Origin: Variovorax sp. CF079
Lineage (GTDB): Bacteria > Pseudomonadota > Gammaproteobacteria > Burkholderiales > Burkholderiaceae_C
Length of the DNA: 64,000 nt
Direction: 5' to 3'
Assembly (NCBI RefSeq): GCF_900101545.1
Contig: NZ_FMZU01000008.1
Location: 186,001 to 250,000 of the forward strand
Part shown: positions 26,201 through 37,171 of the stretch, one piece after another
Position numbering within the stretch: position 1 is the first letter of the stretch
Layout of the letters: each line of letters starts with the position of its first letter
The notes under the pieces: generated by a model
The model's database searches: none
The model's input: only the letters and a program-made list of their open reading frames with translations
What the model was told of the DNA's origin: nothing
Position numbers and translations under genes: made by a program

Positions 26201-28397
26201 CCGCCTGCACCAGCTCACGCCCTGGTCGAACGACCCGGTGCAGGACCCGGCCTTCGAGCACTACCTGCTGCAGGACCTCGATTCGCGCGAGCTGTTGCCG
26301 CTCACGCCGGCCAGCCGCGGCGGCGCTGCCGCCAGGCACCGCGTGCGCCACGGCCAGGGCTACACGGTGTTCGAATGCCTGCACCGCGACGTCGCGCTGG
26401 AGACCACCTTCTTCGCCGACCGCGACGAACGCATGAAGCTGGTGCTCGTCAAGGTGCGCAACGAGGGCACCCGCCCGCGCCGCCTGCGCGCGCTTGCGAT
26501 GGTCGAGTGGCAGCAGGGCGCGGCGCGCGGCGAGCGCCGCACCGTCCACACCTGGAAGCCCGAGGACCTGCCCGCGGTGTTCGGCCAGCAGCGCGAGTCG
26601 AGCACCGGCTTCGGCGGCAGCACCGGCTTCGTGGCGCTCGCCGGCTTGAACGGCGCGACCCAGTGGACCTGCGAGCGCAGCGAATTCTTCGCCGGGCACG
26701 GTGCGGTCGAAGTGCCCGACACGCTGGCCCAGCGTGCCGGCAGCGGCCTCGATGCCTGTGCCGCGGTGGCCGGCGACTTCCCGCTCGCCGCCGGCGCGAG
26801 TGCGAGCTTCACCTTCATGCTGGGCCAGGCCGACAACCCCGAGGCTGCGATGCAGATGGCGCGCCGCTGGCAACAGCGCGACGTGCCCGAGGCGCTGGCC
26901 GCGGCACGCGGCTTCTGGGACGAGCTGCTCGGCCGGCTGCAGGTACGCACGCCCGATCCGCTGTTCGATGCGCTGGTCAACCGCTGGCTCATCTACCAGA
27001 CGCTGGTGTGCCGACTCTGGTCGAAGGCCGGCTTCTACCAGGCCGGCGGCGCCTTCGGCTTCCGCGACCAACTGCAGGACGCGATGGCTTTCGCGCTGAC
27101 CGATCCGGCGCGCCTGCGCGAGCAGATCCTGGTCAACGCGGCGCGCCAGTTTCCCGAGGGCGACGTGCAGCACTGGTGGCACATGCCCGGCGGCGCCGGC
27201 GTGCGCACGCATTTCTCCGACGACCTGCTGTGGCTGCCCTATGCCGCCTCGCATTACGTCGAAGTCACGGCCGACCGCTCGGTGCTCGACGAAGTCGTGC
27301 CTTTCATCGACGGCCCCGGAATCCCCGACGGCGCCGAGGACGCCTACTACGCACCGCAGACCAGCAGCCACACGGCCACCGTCTACGAACACGGCGCGCG
27401 CGCGATCGACCGCAGCCTCGCGACCGGCGTCCACGGCCTGCCGCTGATGGGCACCGGCGACTGGAACGACGGCATGAACCGCGTCGGCCACGAAGGCCGC
27501 GGCGAATCGGTCTGGCTCGCCTGGTTCCTGTGCAGCGTGGTCGAGCGCTACGCGCCTTTTGCCGAGGCGCGCGGCGAGAAGGCACGCGGGGAGCGTTGGC
27601 AGGCCGCGCGCAAAGGCTGGATCGCCGCCCTGCACGGCGCCGGCTGGGACGGCGCCTGGTTCCGGCGCGCCTTCTTCGACAACGGCGCGCCGCTCGGCTC
27701 GGCGCTTAACGAGGAGTGCCGCATCGACCTGATCGCGCAGGCCTGGTCGGTGCTCTCGGGCGCCTCGGACACGAACCACGCCACGCAGGCCCTCGCATCG
27801 ATGAAGGCCCATCTGCACGACGAGCCCGCCGGCCTGCTGCAGCTGCTGCATCCGCCGCTGGCGCATTCGCCCAACAACCCGGGCTACATCCAGGCCTACC
27901 CACCGGGCGTGCGCGAGAACGGCGGCCAGTATTCGCATGCCGCGGTGTGGGCGCTGATGGCACAGGCGCTCACCGGCGACACCGAAGCCGCATGGCACAG
28001 CTTCGAGGGCCTGAGCCCGGCGCACCGCGCGCGCCATCCCGAGCGCGGCCCCGCCTACGAGCTCGAGCCCTACGTGATGGCCGGCGACATCTACGGCGCC
28101 GCGCCCTACGTCGGCCGCGGCGGCTGGAGCTGGTACACCGGCTCGGCCGCATGGCTGCACCGCGCCGCCGTCGAAACCCTGCTGGGCCTGGCGGTGCACG
28201 GCGACCGGCTCTCGCTCACGCCGCGCGTGCCGGCGCACTGGCCGGGCTTCGAGATCACGCTGCGGCTCAAGGGCCGGGAACTGATCGTGCAGTACGGCGA
28301 CGCCACCACGGCGGCGGTGCCCACGCACCACATCGCCCGAGGCGAATGGACCATCTGGCGCACGCTGCCCGACAAGGCCGTGCTGCGCGTCGGCTGA
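20226..28397 (+). CDS. ndvB: Cyclic beta-1,2-glucan synthase-type protein (NdvB/ChvB family)
   Basis: A giant inner-membrane protein (about 2723 aa; Rhizobium NdvB is about 2830). Order seen: an N-terminal soluble region; paired helices near 430-480; a GT84 glycosyltransferase domain with LTLDSDTG near 645 (metal-binding DxD), LSHDLLEG and SRVHRWTRGDWQ near 795 (Q-x-x-R-W-like); further helices near 840-1010; a glycoamylase-like domain starting at HLPPDNLQFEPEP near 1040; then GH94-type phosphorylase domains ending with GTGDWNDGMNRVG near 2410 (catalytic Asp). In this family the protein primes, elongates and cyclises periplasmic beta-1,2-glucan, with roles in osmoadaptation and host interaction. 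The start is uncertain: TTG 20226 overlaps the upstream stop, and GTG 20238 is the alternative. The ATG at 20094 lies out of frame within the small gene. A related cellobionic or laminaribiose-type phosphorylase activity cannot be excluded. Confidence 0.85.
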   Translation: MSAAVVVDRLDSLSQYARNLLLGPYEAVEPPIRAELFGAQRFEQHGHSLARAQVVRSEDSRGDATPFFPRVDRNLESLRSAFDYIALISQSGRYVTPAAEWLLDNFHLVEAQLQQIREGVPRSYYARLPKLAAPPLAGLPRVYGIAWAYVAHTDSVLNQELFTAFLNAYQDIDELTLGELWALPTTLRVVLLENLRRVAEGIAESKVAREVAHAAWDAADRLSAQDLDVLYRALQSRGMQERFLTQLWLQLPVEHGEDAPALLKWTEQHCPNGPALVSEAQTMQAAANLTVGNIITTLRMIGQVEWADLIEPVSRSLRVLRELPSFTRESELTRQQITHAMEQVARTSRRPEREVAQAVVRLAFDAACDPPEDGDAETRWSQAECTAGYYLFGQGLPALSFALAPADGTGAARIAPRLSALRAWRPTLYVLAVLAGTALLLAAAVQGLNRSGWPDAPWQALVALVLLAWPLSEAVIALVHRIMAESTRVQPLPRLDFAHGIPEVHRVLVAIPALLSSEAANVQLAHRLELHWLANREAQAQFALLTDWADAVEPSLPGDATLLDDALRRIAALNDRYPAPPGTVPRFLLLHRARSWCETERRWMGWERKRGKLEMLLRLLATGEDSGFLPLAPGLQLAERIPYVLTLDSDTGLPPGALRELVAVAAHPLNAPQLDLASRRVVRGFGIFQPRIVTPFPERNERSFFHWMFAGQCGLDPYSSSASDLYQDVFGSGSFTGKGLLNVRAVHATLDRRLPDGAVLSHDLLEGAVARCGVVSDLVLIEDHPHHTGVAASRVHRWTRGDWQLLPLMLRAPRFGIDALGLWKMSDNLRRALVVPASTALLAWVVFTDAVPLPWALAAVAAALMLGPMLGALAGLVPTRRSIELRHFFDVGSTELLRAMAGAAWQFVQLAAQSRLLLDAMVRAAWRLAVSRRHLLEWTTAAQAQAQASYQLAPFLRNGAIASLVCIALAAAAFWSPHPWLGMLVFGLWALAPVAAWWGSRVPVGNEGTLAAEHRNYLETLARDTWRFFEQVVGPEDNHLPPDNLQFEPEPTIAHRTSPTNIGMYLLASCCAREFGWLDTTALVARLQATFDTIDRMDKHQGHLYNWYDTRSLELLLPSYVSSVDSGNLAGHLLAVAQACRSFAADGSGAGAQLEALALRCEALCAGMDFRGLYDAKRHLFHIGLRVEENELDASYYDLLASEARLLSFLAIAKGDVPRRHWMALGRPFLSVGVRPGLKSWSGSMFEYLMPTLVMTEPVGGLLQVANLAAVGEQQAFGNMQNLPWGVSESAYFAQDHSLAFQYSPFGVPRLALRRTPPTDRVVAPYATMMAAVLAPADAVVNLRLLESLGGRGEFGFFDAIDFTASRQPAGQPFTVVHNVMAHHHGMALVALCNVVCDGAPRRWFGSAPLVRAHESLLHERTPRQIIGSADPRMPPEPGTGEAPPIFQPRVVDPHEPGFQPTHLLSNGHYTVALRANGAGVSRWRSFNVSRWRDDPLRDGYGTFFYVRDIGSPTLTSLTALPAPGEEWRYRARFLADQVQFDASGPGLQARTTVLISPEDDTELRTVALHNTGSETRTLELVSYFEPVLSDPKADEAHPSFANLFVESRWEPGWRALLLTRKPRLHGDPVVAAAHFVASVDAQVLSVDCMTDRRAFIGRNRTLATPTLDPQSAAPDGTPVSGLDPIACLRVRLEIPPGGTARVTFATAADEDVEALMPSIDRYLQPMHVERATRMAATLAQVRLRDLSIDPAKNQALQDLTTILTYTTPRPMRDRGLIDLRQIWRFGISGDKPIVLVYIHSIAGKGLVDTLLRAQPWWGFGGVACDLVVLNGEPNSYLMPLQREIEALRSRVAQQTQNSFPRNDAAGFYLLRDHEVAPSEKAALSSLARAVFTADGRSLEMQVAALREATSAGPAAEDLGPRVQLSLLPPAAELADAVTAPRGGFDAESGEFRFEVDPNRRTARPWINVIANPSFGFQISESGTGYTWAVNSRLHQLTPWSNDPVQDPAFEHYLLQDLDSRELLPLTPASRGGAAARHRVRHGQGYTVFECLHRDVALETTFFADRDERMKLVLVKVRNEGTRPRRLRALAMVEWQQGAARGERRTVHTWKPEDLPAVFGQQRESSTGFGGSTGFVALAGLNGATQWTCERSEFFAGHGAVEVPDTLAQRAGSGLDACAAVAGDFPLAAGASASFTFMLGQADNPEAAMQMARRWQQRDVPEALAAARGFWDELLGRLQVRTPDPLFDALVNRWLIYQTLVCRLWSKAGFYQAGGAFGFRDQLQDAMAFALTDPARLREQILVNAARQFPEGDVQHWWHMPGGAGVRTHFSDDLLWLPYAASHYVEVTADRSVLDEVVPFIDGPGIPDGAEDAYYAPQTSSHTATVYEHGARAIDRSLATGVHGLPLMGTGDWNDGMNRVGHEGRGESVWLAWFLCSVVERYAPFAEARGEKARGERWQAARKGWIAALHGAGWDGAWFRRAFFDNGAPLGSALNEECRIDLIAQAWSVLSGASDTNHATQALASMKAHLHDEPAGLLQLLHPPLAHSPNNPGYIQAYPPGVRENGGQYSHAAVWALMAQALTGDTEAAWHSFEGLSPAHRARHPERGPAYELEPYVMAGDIYGAAPYVGRGGWSWYTGSAAWLHRAAVETLLGLAVHGDRLSLTPRVPAHWPGFEITLRLKGRELIVQYGDATTAAVPTHHIARGEWTIWRTLPDKAVLRVG

Positions 28398-28430
28398 AAA
28401 AACCAAGGCGCAGCACAATTGGCGCCTGAC

Positions 28431-29336
28431 ATGGACAGCCTCGATCTCATCAAGACCTTTCGCGAAGTCGCCGCCCACGGCAGCTTCTCCCGAGCCGCCA
28501 GCAAGCTCGACATGTCCAAGGCGACGGTCAGCAAATACGTGGCCGAACTCGAAACCCGCTTCGGCGTGCGCCTGCTCAACCGTTCGACCCGCTCGGTGAG
28601 CCTGACCGATGCCGGTGCGCTGCTGCTCGAGCGCAGCAAGCCGGTGATGGAGATGGTGGAGCTCACCCAGGCCGAGCTGCAGGAGCATGCGAGCCGGCCC
28701 ACGGGCCGCTTGCGCATCTCGGCGCCGCACGGCATGGGACAGGGCGACCTGCCCAAGCTGCTGGCCCAGTTCATGGGCTACTACCCCGAGGTGAGCCTCA
28801 GCCTGCACCTGAGCAATCGCACGGTCGACATGGCCGAGGAGGCGATCGACCTGGCGCTGCGCTTCGGACCGATCGCGGACGACAACCTCATCGTGCGCAA
28901 GCTCACGCCCGTGAAGCTGGTGGTGTGCGCCTCGCCGCGCTACTGGAAGAACCACGGCATGCCGACCCGGCCGGCCGATCTGTCGCAGCACGAGGCGCTG
29001 ACCCACTCGAAGCTGGGCCCCCATCCGCGGTGGCGCTTCGAGGTCGACGGCCGGCCGCTGGACGTGCCGGTCAAGAGCCGCATGGATTCGACCGAGGGCG
29101 GGCCGCTGATCCAGGTCGCGCTGCTGGGTTTCGGCGTGCTCTACTTGCCTGCCCTGCTGGTGCAACCGCACATCGACCACGGCGAACTGGTGCCGGTGCT
29201 GCAGGACTTCGTGCGCAACGACATGTGGCTCTCGGCCGCCTACTTGCAGCGGCGCCACAACAGCGCGGCGCTGCGCGCGCTGCTGGACTTCCTGCAGACG
29301 CGCATCGGCGCAAAAAGCGCGCCCGGCCGCGCCTAA
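28431..29336 (+). CDS. LysR-family transcriptional regulator
   Basis: A 301-aa DNA-binding regulator. The N-terminal winged helix-turn-helix is clear (AAHGSFSRAASKLDMSKATV, about residues 12-32, then LETRFGVRLLNRSTRSVSLT), followed by a type-2 periplasmic-binding-like effector domain with GRLRISAPHGMG. It belongs to the subgroup often next to oxidoreductase genes (DsdC/AaeR-like in outline), but no co-regulated divergent gene is present here, so its target is unknown. ATG 28431 lies 34 bases past the glucan synthase stop; the Shine-Dalgarno is poor. Its TAA overlaps the stop codon of the convergent transporter gene. Confidence 0.88.
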   Translation: MDSLDLIKTFREVAAHGSFSRAASKLDMSKATVSKYVAELETRFGVRLLNRSTRSVSLTDAGALLLERSKPVMEMVELTQAELQEHASRPTGRLRISAPHGMGQGDLPKLLAQFMGYYPEVSLSLHLSNRTVDMAEEAIDLALRFGPIADDNLIVRKLTPVKLVVCASPRYWKNHGMPTRPADLSQHEALTHSKLGPHPRWRFEVDGRPLDVPVKSRMDSTEGGPLIQVALLGFGVLYLPALLVQPHIDHGELVPVLQDFVRNDMWLSAAYLQRRHNSAALRALLDFLQTRIGAKSAPGRA

Positions 29337-30523
29337 TCCCCGAGCAGCTCGCCGATCGGCTGCAGGTCTTCCACCCGGTCGCAGATTGCCTTCACGACCA
29401 TCATGATCGGGATACCGAGCAGTAGGCCCCAGATGCCCCAGAGCCAGCCCCAGAAGATCACGCCGACGAACACAGCCACCGGGTTCATGCGACTGGTGCG
29501 GCTGGTGAGCCAGGGCACCAGCAGGTTGCCCACCAGCGTGTGCATCAGGAGCGAGACGCCGCCGACCACGAGCGCCATCTGGATGCTGTTGAACTGGAGA
29601 AAGGCCACCAGGCCCGCCGCCGCCATCACGATGACCGAGCCGAGGTAGGGGATGAGATTGGTCACTCCCGCGACGATGCCCCACACCGCGGCGTTGTCGA
29701 CGCCGAGGGCCCAGAACGCGAGGCCGGTGGCGACGCCGACCACGGCGCTGGTGAGGATCTGCACCAGCAGGTAGCGCTCGATGTGCTGCGTGATGTCGTC
29801 GAGCACGTTCACCGTGATTCTTTTCTTCTGCAGGCTGGGCCCGGTGATCTTCACCAGCTTGCGGCGGAAGGTGTCGCCCGAGCCGAGCGCGAAGAAGGTC
29901 AGGAAGGCGACCAGCGTGAGCTGCCCGACGGCGGCGATCAGCCCCACCGTGCCGCTCCAGAGGTAGTCGCGCACGTTGAAGGTCGGCCGCTCGATGACCA
30001 CGCGCGCCACGCCCTTGCGCGCTGCGACCTTGGCCGAGTTCTCCTCGGCGGCCTGTTCGAGCTGCGCCGCGGCCTTCTGCACCGTGTCGAGCGCGCTGGG
30101 GTCGGTGCTTCTGCCGCTGCGCACGGCCAGGCGCAGCTTCTGGGCGGCGACCGGCAGCGTATCGAGCAACTCGGAGGCGCTGCCGGAGAGCGAATAGCCG
30201 GTCCAGCCCACCCCGCCGCCGAGCCCGAGCAGGATCAGGGCCGCGCCGATCCAGCGCGAGATCTTCCAGCGTTCGAGCCAGCCGACCAGCGGCGCCAGCG
30301 CGTAGGTCAGCAGCAGGCTCAGCATCAGCGGAACGAACACGGCCTTGGCCCAGTGCAGCGTGAACACGCCGGCCAGCACCGCGATCACCACCAGCGCGGC
30401 GCTGCGCACGTCGACCGGCATGTGCAGCAGCACGCGCTCCGGTTCGGGGGCGGGGGGCTCTGCCGGCGGCTCGGCCTCCTTCTTCTGTTCGGCTTCCTTC
30501 TTCTGTTCGGCTTCGTCGTTCAT
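29333..30523 (-). CDS. AI-2E family (PerM-like) membrane transporter
   Basis: A 396-aa inner-membrane protein of the AI-2E/UPF0118 family. About seven or eight helices are visible, starting with ALVVIAVLAGVFTLHWAKAVFVPL after a charged N-terminal tail, and the family's late segments GLAFWALGVDNAAVWGIVAG, NLIPYLGSV and NLLVPWLTSR are present. Some relatives export autoinducer-2 or act as Na+/H+ antiporters, but the substrate here is unknown. The N-terminal tail contains a tandem EAEQKK repeat encoded by two perfect 18-bp copies. Its ATG overlaps the algR stop (ATGA), so it is probably cotranscribed and coupled with algZ-algR. Confidence 0.85.
   Translation of the reverse strand: MNDEAEQKKEAEQKKEAEPPAEPPAPEPERVLLHMPVDVRSAALVVIAVLAGVFTLHWAKAVFVPLMLSLLLTYALAPLVGWLERWKISRWIGAALILLGLGGGVGWTGYSLSGSASELLDTLPVAAQKLRLAVRSGRSTDPSALDTVQKAAAQLEQAAEENSAKVAARKGVARVVIERPTFNVRDYLWSGTVGLIAAVGQLTLVAFLTFFALGSGDTFRRKLVKITGPSLQKKRITVNVLDDITQHIERYLLVQILTSAVVGVATGLAFWALGVDNAAVWGIVAGVTNLIPYLGSVIVMAAAGLVAFLQFNSIQMALVVGGVSLLMHTLVGNLLVPWLTSRTSRMNPVAVFVGVIFWGWLWGIWGLLLGIPIMMVVKAICDRVEDLQPIGELLGD
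30478..30513 (-). repeat. Tandem 18-bp repeat inside the AI-2E transporter gene
   Basis: Two perfect adjacent copies of an 18-base unit (30478-30495 and 30496-30513) encode two EAEQKK-type hexapeptides in the cytoplasmic N-terminus. The unit is a multiple of three, so copy-number change would keep the frame. Confidence 0.75.
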
Positions 30524-31269
30524 CGTGGATCCTTGAGCGCCTCGCGCACCGCCGACAGCTGGCGCCGCGACACCACCACCGGCTCCGGAATGCCGTCGAG
30601 CCGGAGCGCCCAGCCCTCGGCATCTTCACCGTCGTCGTATTTCTCGAGCGCCCGGATCGCCGCGCGCGCCACCAGCGCATTGCGGTGCACGCGCACGAAG
30701 CGCGCCGGATAACGCTCCTCGAATTCGGCCAGCGAGCCGTCATAGATGTGGCTGCGCGTCGGCGTGCGCACCGTGAGGTACTTGAACTCGGACTTGAGGT
30801 AGAGCACCTCGGACATCGGCACGCGCTCGGTGCGCCCGCGGTCCTGGATCAGCAGCACCTCCTGCGGTGCCTCGGTGGCCGCGCCGCGCCGCTCCTTCAG
30901 GTAGCGCTCGGCCTTCTGTAGCGCCTGCTGCAGCCGTTCAGCGCGCACCGGCTTGGTCAGGTAGTCGACCGCTTCCAGCTCGAAGGCGGTGACCGCATGC
31001 GCCGCATGGGCCGTGACGAACACCACCGCCGGCGCACCGGCGCGCTGTCTCAGGCTGCGTGCGAGCTCGAGGCCGTCGATGCCGGGCATGTGGATGTCGA
31101 GCAGCACGAGATCGAATCGGGTGTCCGCCAGTTGTTCCAGCGCGCCGGCGCCGTGCGCGGCCTCTGCCACAACCTCCGCCGCCGGCGACTTGCAGTCGGC
31201 CAGCAGCGTGCGCAGCCGCGACCGGGCGAGGGTTTCATCATCGACGATCAAGGTGCGGAGAGCGCTCAT
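30520..31269 (-). CDS. algR: LytTR-family response regulator (AlgR-like)
   Basis: A 249-aa two-component regulator. The receiver domain has LIVDDETLARSRL, the phospho-acceptor in LVLLDIHMPGIDGLEL (Asp near residue 55), a TAHAAHAVTAFELEAVDYLT region and KPV. The C-terminal LytTR DNA-binding domain spans about residues 140-245 (YLKSEFKYLTVRT, RFVRVHRNALV). In Pseudomonas aeruginosa AlgR controls alginate, type IV pili and virulence; the same algZ-algR-hem neighbourhood supports the name. ATG 31269 sits four bases after the algZ stop. Its stop overlaps the transporter start. Confidence 0.9.
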   Translation of the reverse strand: MSALRTLIVDDETLARSRLRTLLADCKSPAAEVVAEAAHGAGALEQLADTRFDLVLLDIHMPGIDGLELARSLRQRAGAPAVVFVTAHAAHAVTAFELEAVDYLTKPVRAERLQQALQKAERYLKERRGAATEAPQEVLLIQDRGRTERVPMSEVLYLKSEFKYLTVRTPTRSHIYDGSLAEFEERYPARFVRVHRNALVARAAIRALEKYDDGEDAEGWALRLDGIPEPVVVSRRQLSAVREALKDPR

Positions 31270-31273
31270 GACT

Positions 31274-32368
31274 TCAGGCTTCGGCAGGAATGGCAATGCG
31301 CACACGGTAGCTCTTCTGGTCCATCCCGGCGCTGAACTGCGCCTGCATATCGTGTAGGAGGCGCAGCCGGTCGCGCACGTTGGCCAGCGCGATGCCGTGC
31401 CCGCGCGGCAGGGGTTCGTCGGCCCAGCGCAGCGGCGGCAGGCTGTTGACCACTTCGATCACCGCCATGCCGCCACGACGCTCGGTGCGGATGCGGATCT
31501 TGGCACCGGCCGGACTCGGCTCGACGCCGTGCTTGACCGCGTTCTCGACCAGCGGCTGCAGCAGGAGCGGCGGCAGGCGCGCGGTGTTGGCCGCCGGGTC
31601 GATGTCCCAGCGGATGCGCAGCCGCTCGCCGAAGCGCACCTGCTCGATCGCGAGGTAGCGTTCGGCCAGCGCGATCTCGTCGGCCAGCGTGACCGACTCG
31701 CCCGGATCGGCCAGCGCCTGGCGGAACAGCTCGCTCAGGTCTTCCAGCATGGTCTCGGCCTTGGCCGGCTCCTCGCGCACCAGCGCGATGGCGCTGTTGA
31801 GGGTGTTGAAAAGAAAATGCGGCCGGATGCGCGACTGCAGTTCTTCGAGCCGCGCCGTCATGGCCGCCGGCGTCTGGCCGCGCGCGCGCAACACCAGCGC
31901 GGCCATCACCAGCGCGGCGAACATCGCGCCGGCCAGGGCGCTCGCGAGCCAGGGCGCGCTGCCGAGCACGCCCGTCAGCCGCAGCAGGCCACAGCCGTAG
32001 AGCGCGGAGAGCGCACCCAGCAAGGCGCCGGCGACGTACTGTGCCGCGCGCGGCAGGCGGCCGAGCAGCTTCTTGAGCCAGCAGGCCGCGAGCAGCCACA
32101 AGAGCGTGGCCGGCAAGGCGCCGCCGGTCACCGTGGCCATCAGCACCAGCCACTCGGCGGGCGCCGGCGAGACGAACAAGGTCGCGACGGCGACCACGGC
32201 TTCGACGAACATCACGGTGCGCAGCACCACCCCGATCTGGCAGGCGTCGAACAGCGCAACCCTCGCACGCGCAGGCCCGCGAGCGCGGGCAGGAGCCGGC
32301 GTCGAAGGGGTGGCCGATAAAATCGTCGGGTTGCGCATCAGAGCTGAAACATTCGGGTGCAAACCCAT
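31274..32368 (-). CDS. algZ: Sensor histidine kinase (AlgZ/FimS-like)
   Basis: A 364-aa membrane sensor kinase of the LytS/YehU (HisKA_6) type. Four or five hydrophobic helices occupy about residues 45-165; the kinase core has [18 protein letters not shown] (phospho-accepting His), then a HATPase domain with [17 protein letters not shown] (N box) and [14 protein letters not shown] (G box). It is the likely partner of the adjacent regulator. I chose ATG 32368 because GGGAGG stands five bases upstream on the - strand; the next Met (32338) has no such site. The start codon is only 27 bases from that of argH on the other strand. Confidence 0.88.
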   Translation of the reverse strand: MGLHPNVSALMRNPTILSATPSTPAPARARGPARARVALFDACQIGVVLRTVMFVEAVVAVATLFVSPAPAEWLVLMATVTGGALPATLLWLLAACWLKKLLGRLPRAAQYVAGALLGALSALYGCGLLRLTGVLGSAPWLASALAGAMFAALVMAALVLRARGQTPAAMTARLEELQSRIRPHFLFNTLNSAIALVREEPAKAETMLEDLSELFRQALADPGESVTLADEIALAERYLAIEQVRFGERLRIRWDIDPAANTARLPPLLLQPLVENAVKHGVEPSPAGAKIRIRTERRGGMAVIEVVNSLPPLRWADEPLPRGHGIALANVRDRLRLLHDMQAQFSAGMDQKSYRVRIAIPAEA

Positions 32369-32371
32369 TAT
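32343..32371 (+). promoter_or_regulatory. Weak candidate argH promoter inside the algZ 5' end
   Basis: CTGAAA (32343-32348) and CATTAT (32366-32371) are 17 bases apart, each matching four of six sigma-70 consensus bases. The -10 would cover the algZ start codon. With 27 bases between the divergent ATGs some such overlap is unavoidable. The argH leader itself shows no Shine-Dalgarno sequence. Confidence 0.25.
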
Positions 32372-32395
32372 TGCCTCCCACCCCGATTCACCCCC

Positions 32396-33793
<1,398 letters not shown>

Positions 33794-33939
33794 AGCCGTC
33801 CATGGGAAGCAGGCACGAATGCTGCAGTGCGGTATTTGTGCCCAGTTGTAAAAATGTAGTGCTAAAGTTGCATTGCATCCCGCCTGAGCCGCCTGCAATC
33901 TAGCGGGCCCCCGAATCGCACGAGAGCGTCTCCGAATCC

Positions 33940-34791
33940 ATGGAAAAACCCAACTGCGTCGTCGTCATCCTGACTTTCAATTCCGCCTCGATCATTCGGG
34001 AGACCGTGTCGCAGGCGAAGAAGCTGAGCCCGCACGTCTACGTGGTCGATTCGCACTCGTCGGACAACACCGTCGCGATCCTCGAGGAGCTGGGCTGCAC
34101 CGTGGTGCAGAGGCCTTTTTCCAACTACAGCGACCAGCGCAACTGGGCGATCTCGCAGGTCGAGGCCTCCTACGGCTGGCAACTGCACCTTGACGCCGAC
34201 GAGGTGCTGGACGCGCAGGCGGTCGACGAGATCAAGGCCCTGCTCTCGGGCACTCCGCGCTTCGACGCCTACCTGCTGCGCCGGCGCGACTACTTCATGG
34301 GCAAGATGCTGCGCTTCTCGGGCGTCAATCCCTGGCACCTGCGGCTGTTCCGCTCGGGCACCGGGCGCTGCGAGTCGCGGCTCTACGACCAGCACTTCAT
34401 CAGCTCGGCGACGCCCGGCCGCATCAGCGGCTTCATGCACGACAAGAATTCGGCCAGGCTCAGCGACTGGATCGCGAGCCACAACCGCTGGAGCGATGCC
34501 GAGGCCAAGGAAAAGCTCGGCCCCCGCTTGGGCGGCGACAACGTGCTGCAGCCGCGGCTCATGGGCGACGCCCGGGAACGCACGCGCTTCATCAAGGAGC
34601 TCTACTACAAGCTGCCGACCGGCCTGCGCTCGCTGAGCTATTTCGTCTACCGCTACATCTTCCGGCTTGGCTTTCTGGACGGCACCACGGGCTTCTATTT
34701 CGCTTTTTTTCAGGCATTGTGGTTCCGCATGCTGGTCGACGCGAAGATGTACGAGCAGCGCAGTACCCAGCTACCCCAGCGGCTCAACTGA
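33940..34791 (+). CDS. GT2-family glycosyltransferase (WaaE/KdtX-like)
   Basis: A 283-aa inverting GT-A glycosyltransferase. It starts CVVVILTFNSASIIRETV, has VVDSHSSDNTVAILEELG (nucleotide-binding Asp) and LHLDADEVLDA (DxD metal site), then FSGVNPWHLRLFRSG. Homologues of this shape add glucose or a related sugar to lipopolysaccharide core. It is cytoplasmic, with a weakly hydrophobic C-terminus that may touch the membrane. It stands first in a tandem run with UDP-xylose synthase and UDP-glucose dehydrogenase, so a xylose or glucuronate donor is plausible, though not shown. The 146-base gap upstream must hold the promoter. Confidence 0.85.
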   Translation: MEKPNCVVVILTFNSASIIRETVSQAKKLSPHVYVVDSHSSDNTVAILEELGCTVVQRPFSNYSDQRNWAISQVEASYGWQLHLDADEVLDAQAVDEIKALLSGTPRFDAYLLRRRDYFMGKMLRFSGVNPWHLRLFRSGTGRCESRLYDQHFISSATPGRISGFMHDKNSARLSDWIASHNRWSDAEAKEKLGPRLGGDNVLQPRLMGDARERTRFIKELYYKLPTGLRSLSYFVYRYIFRLGFLDGTTGFYFAFFQALWFRMLVDAKMYEQRSTQLPQRLN

Positions 34792-34817
34792 TTTTTCTTA
34801 CGGAGTGATTTCGCAGC

Positions 34818-35789
<972 letters not shown>

Positions 35790-35793
35790 CCCC

Positions 35794-37167
35794 ATGAACA
35801 TCACCATCATCGGCACCGGCTACGTCGGTCTCGTCACCGGCGCCTGTTTGGCGGACATCGGCAACAACGTGTTCTGCCTCGACGTCGATCCGCGCAAGAT
35901 CGCGACGCTCAACGAAGGCGGCATTCCGATCTACGAGCCGGGCCTCGGCGAGCTCGTCGAGTCGAACGTTGCGGCGAAGCGGCTCGCCTTCTCGACCGAC
36001 ATCGAGGCCTCGGTGGCGCATGGCGACATCCAGTTCATTGCCGTGGGCACGCCGCCCGACGAGGACGGCAGCGCCGACCTGCAGTACGTGCTGGCCGCGG
36101 CGCGCAACATCGGCAAGTACATGAACGGCTTCAAGGTCGTGGTCGACAAGTCGACGGTGCCGGTGGGCACGGCCGACAAGGTCACGGCCGTGATCCAGGA
36201 GGAGCTCGACAAGCGCGGCCGCTCCGACCTGCGCTTCTCGGTGGTGAGCAACCCCGAGTTCCTCAAGGAAGGCGCGGCGGTCGAGGACTTCATGCGGCCC
36301 GACCGCATCGTCATCGGCTACAGCGACGACGAGACCGGCCGCGAAGCGCTGGCCGAGATGCGCAAGCTCTACGCGCCCTTCAACCGCAACCACGAGCGCA
36401 CGCGCGTGATGGACGTGAAGTCCGCCGAGTTCGCCAAGTACGCTGCCAACGCGATGCTCGCCACGCGCATCAGCTTCATGAACGAGCTGGCCAACCTGGC
36501 CGACCGCGTGGGCGCCGACATCGAGGCGGTGCGCCAGGGCATCGGCTCCGACCCGCGCATCGGCTACAGCTTTCTGTACGCGGGCACGGGTTACGGCGGC
36601 AGCTGCTTCCCCAAGGACATCCAGGCGCTGACGCGCATCGCGCGCGATAACGGCCAGGCGCTGCGCGTGCTCGAGTCGGTCGAGGCCGTCAACGACGAGC
36701 AGAAGCGCGTGCTGACCCGCAAGGTCCTGGAGCGCTTCGGCCCCGACCTCAGCGACCGGACCTTTGCGCTGTGGGGCCTGGCCTTCAAGCCCAACACCGA
36801 CGACATGCGCGAGGCGCCGAGCCGCGTGGTGATCGACGCGCTGCTGCGCGCCGGCGCGCGCGTGGTGGCGCACGACCCGATCGCGGTCGACGAGACGCGG
36901 CGCGTGCTGAAGCTCGACTTCGCCGATGCGCCGGCGCTGCTCGAACGCATCAGCTTCTCGTCGGCCAAGGATCCGATGGAGGCCCTGGCCGGCACGGATG
37001 CGCTGATCATCGTCACCGAGTGGAAGGCTTATCGCAGTCCGAATCTCGAGCGGCTCAAGGCGCTGATGAAGTCGCCGGTGATCTTCGACGGCCGCAATCT
37101 CTACGAGCCCGGCACGATGAAGGAAGCAGGCGTCGTCTACCAGGGCATCGGGCGCAACAGCCTCTAG
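35794..37167 (+). CDS. ugd: UDP-glucose 6-dehydrogenase
   Basis: A 457-aa cytosolic enzyme that oxidises UDP-glucose twice to UDP-glucuronate with NAD. Seen: [21 protein letters not shown] at the N-terminus, [30 protein letters not shown], and [16 protein letters not shown] near residue 268 with the catalytic cysteine, then [16 protein letters not shown]. Length is normal. It directly follows uxs and precedes the rhomboid gene by four bases, so it is part of a compact operon. Confidence 0.96.
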   Translation: MNITIIGTGYVGLVTGACLADIGNNVFCLDVDPRKIATLNEGGIPIYEPGLGELVESNVAAKRLAFSTDIEASVAHGDIQFIAVGTPPDEDGSADLQYVLAAARNIGKYMNGFKVVVDKSTVPVGTADKVTAVIQEELDKRGRSDLRFSVVSNPEFLKEGAAVEDFMRPDRIVIGYSDDETGREALAEMRKLYAPFNRNHERTRVMDVKSAEFAKYAANAMLATRISFMNELANLADRVGADIEAVRQGIGSDPRIGYSFLYAGTGYGGSCFPKDIQALTRIARDNGQALRVLESVEAVNDEQKRVLTRKVLERFGPDLSDRTFALWGLAFKPNTDDMREAPSRVVIDALLRAGARVVAHDPIAVDETRRVLKLDFADAPALLERISFSSAKDPMEALAGTDALIIVTEWKAYRSPNLERLKALMKSPVIFDGRNLYEPGTMKEAGVVYQGIGRNSL

Positions 37168-37171
37168 CGCC

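Noticed and set aside
24321..30743. A 2140-aa open frame on the - strand opposite the glucan synthase and neighbours
   Set aside because: Arg/His/Gly/Ala-rich composition without motifs; it crosses several real genes with clear domains on the + strand. It is a by-product of G/C-biased third positions.
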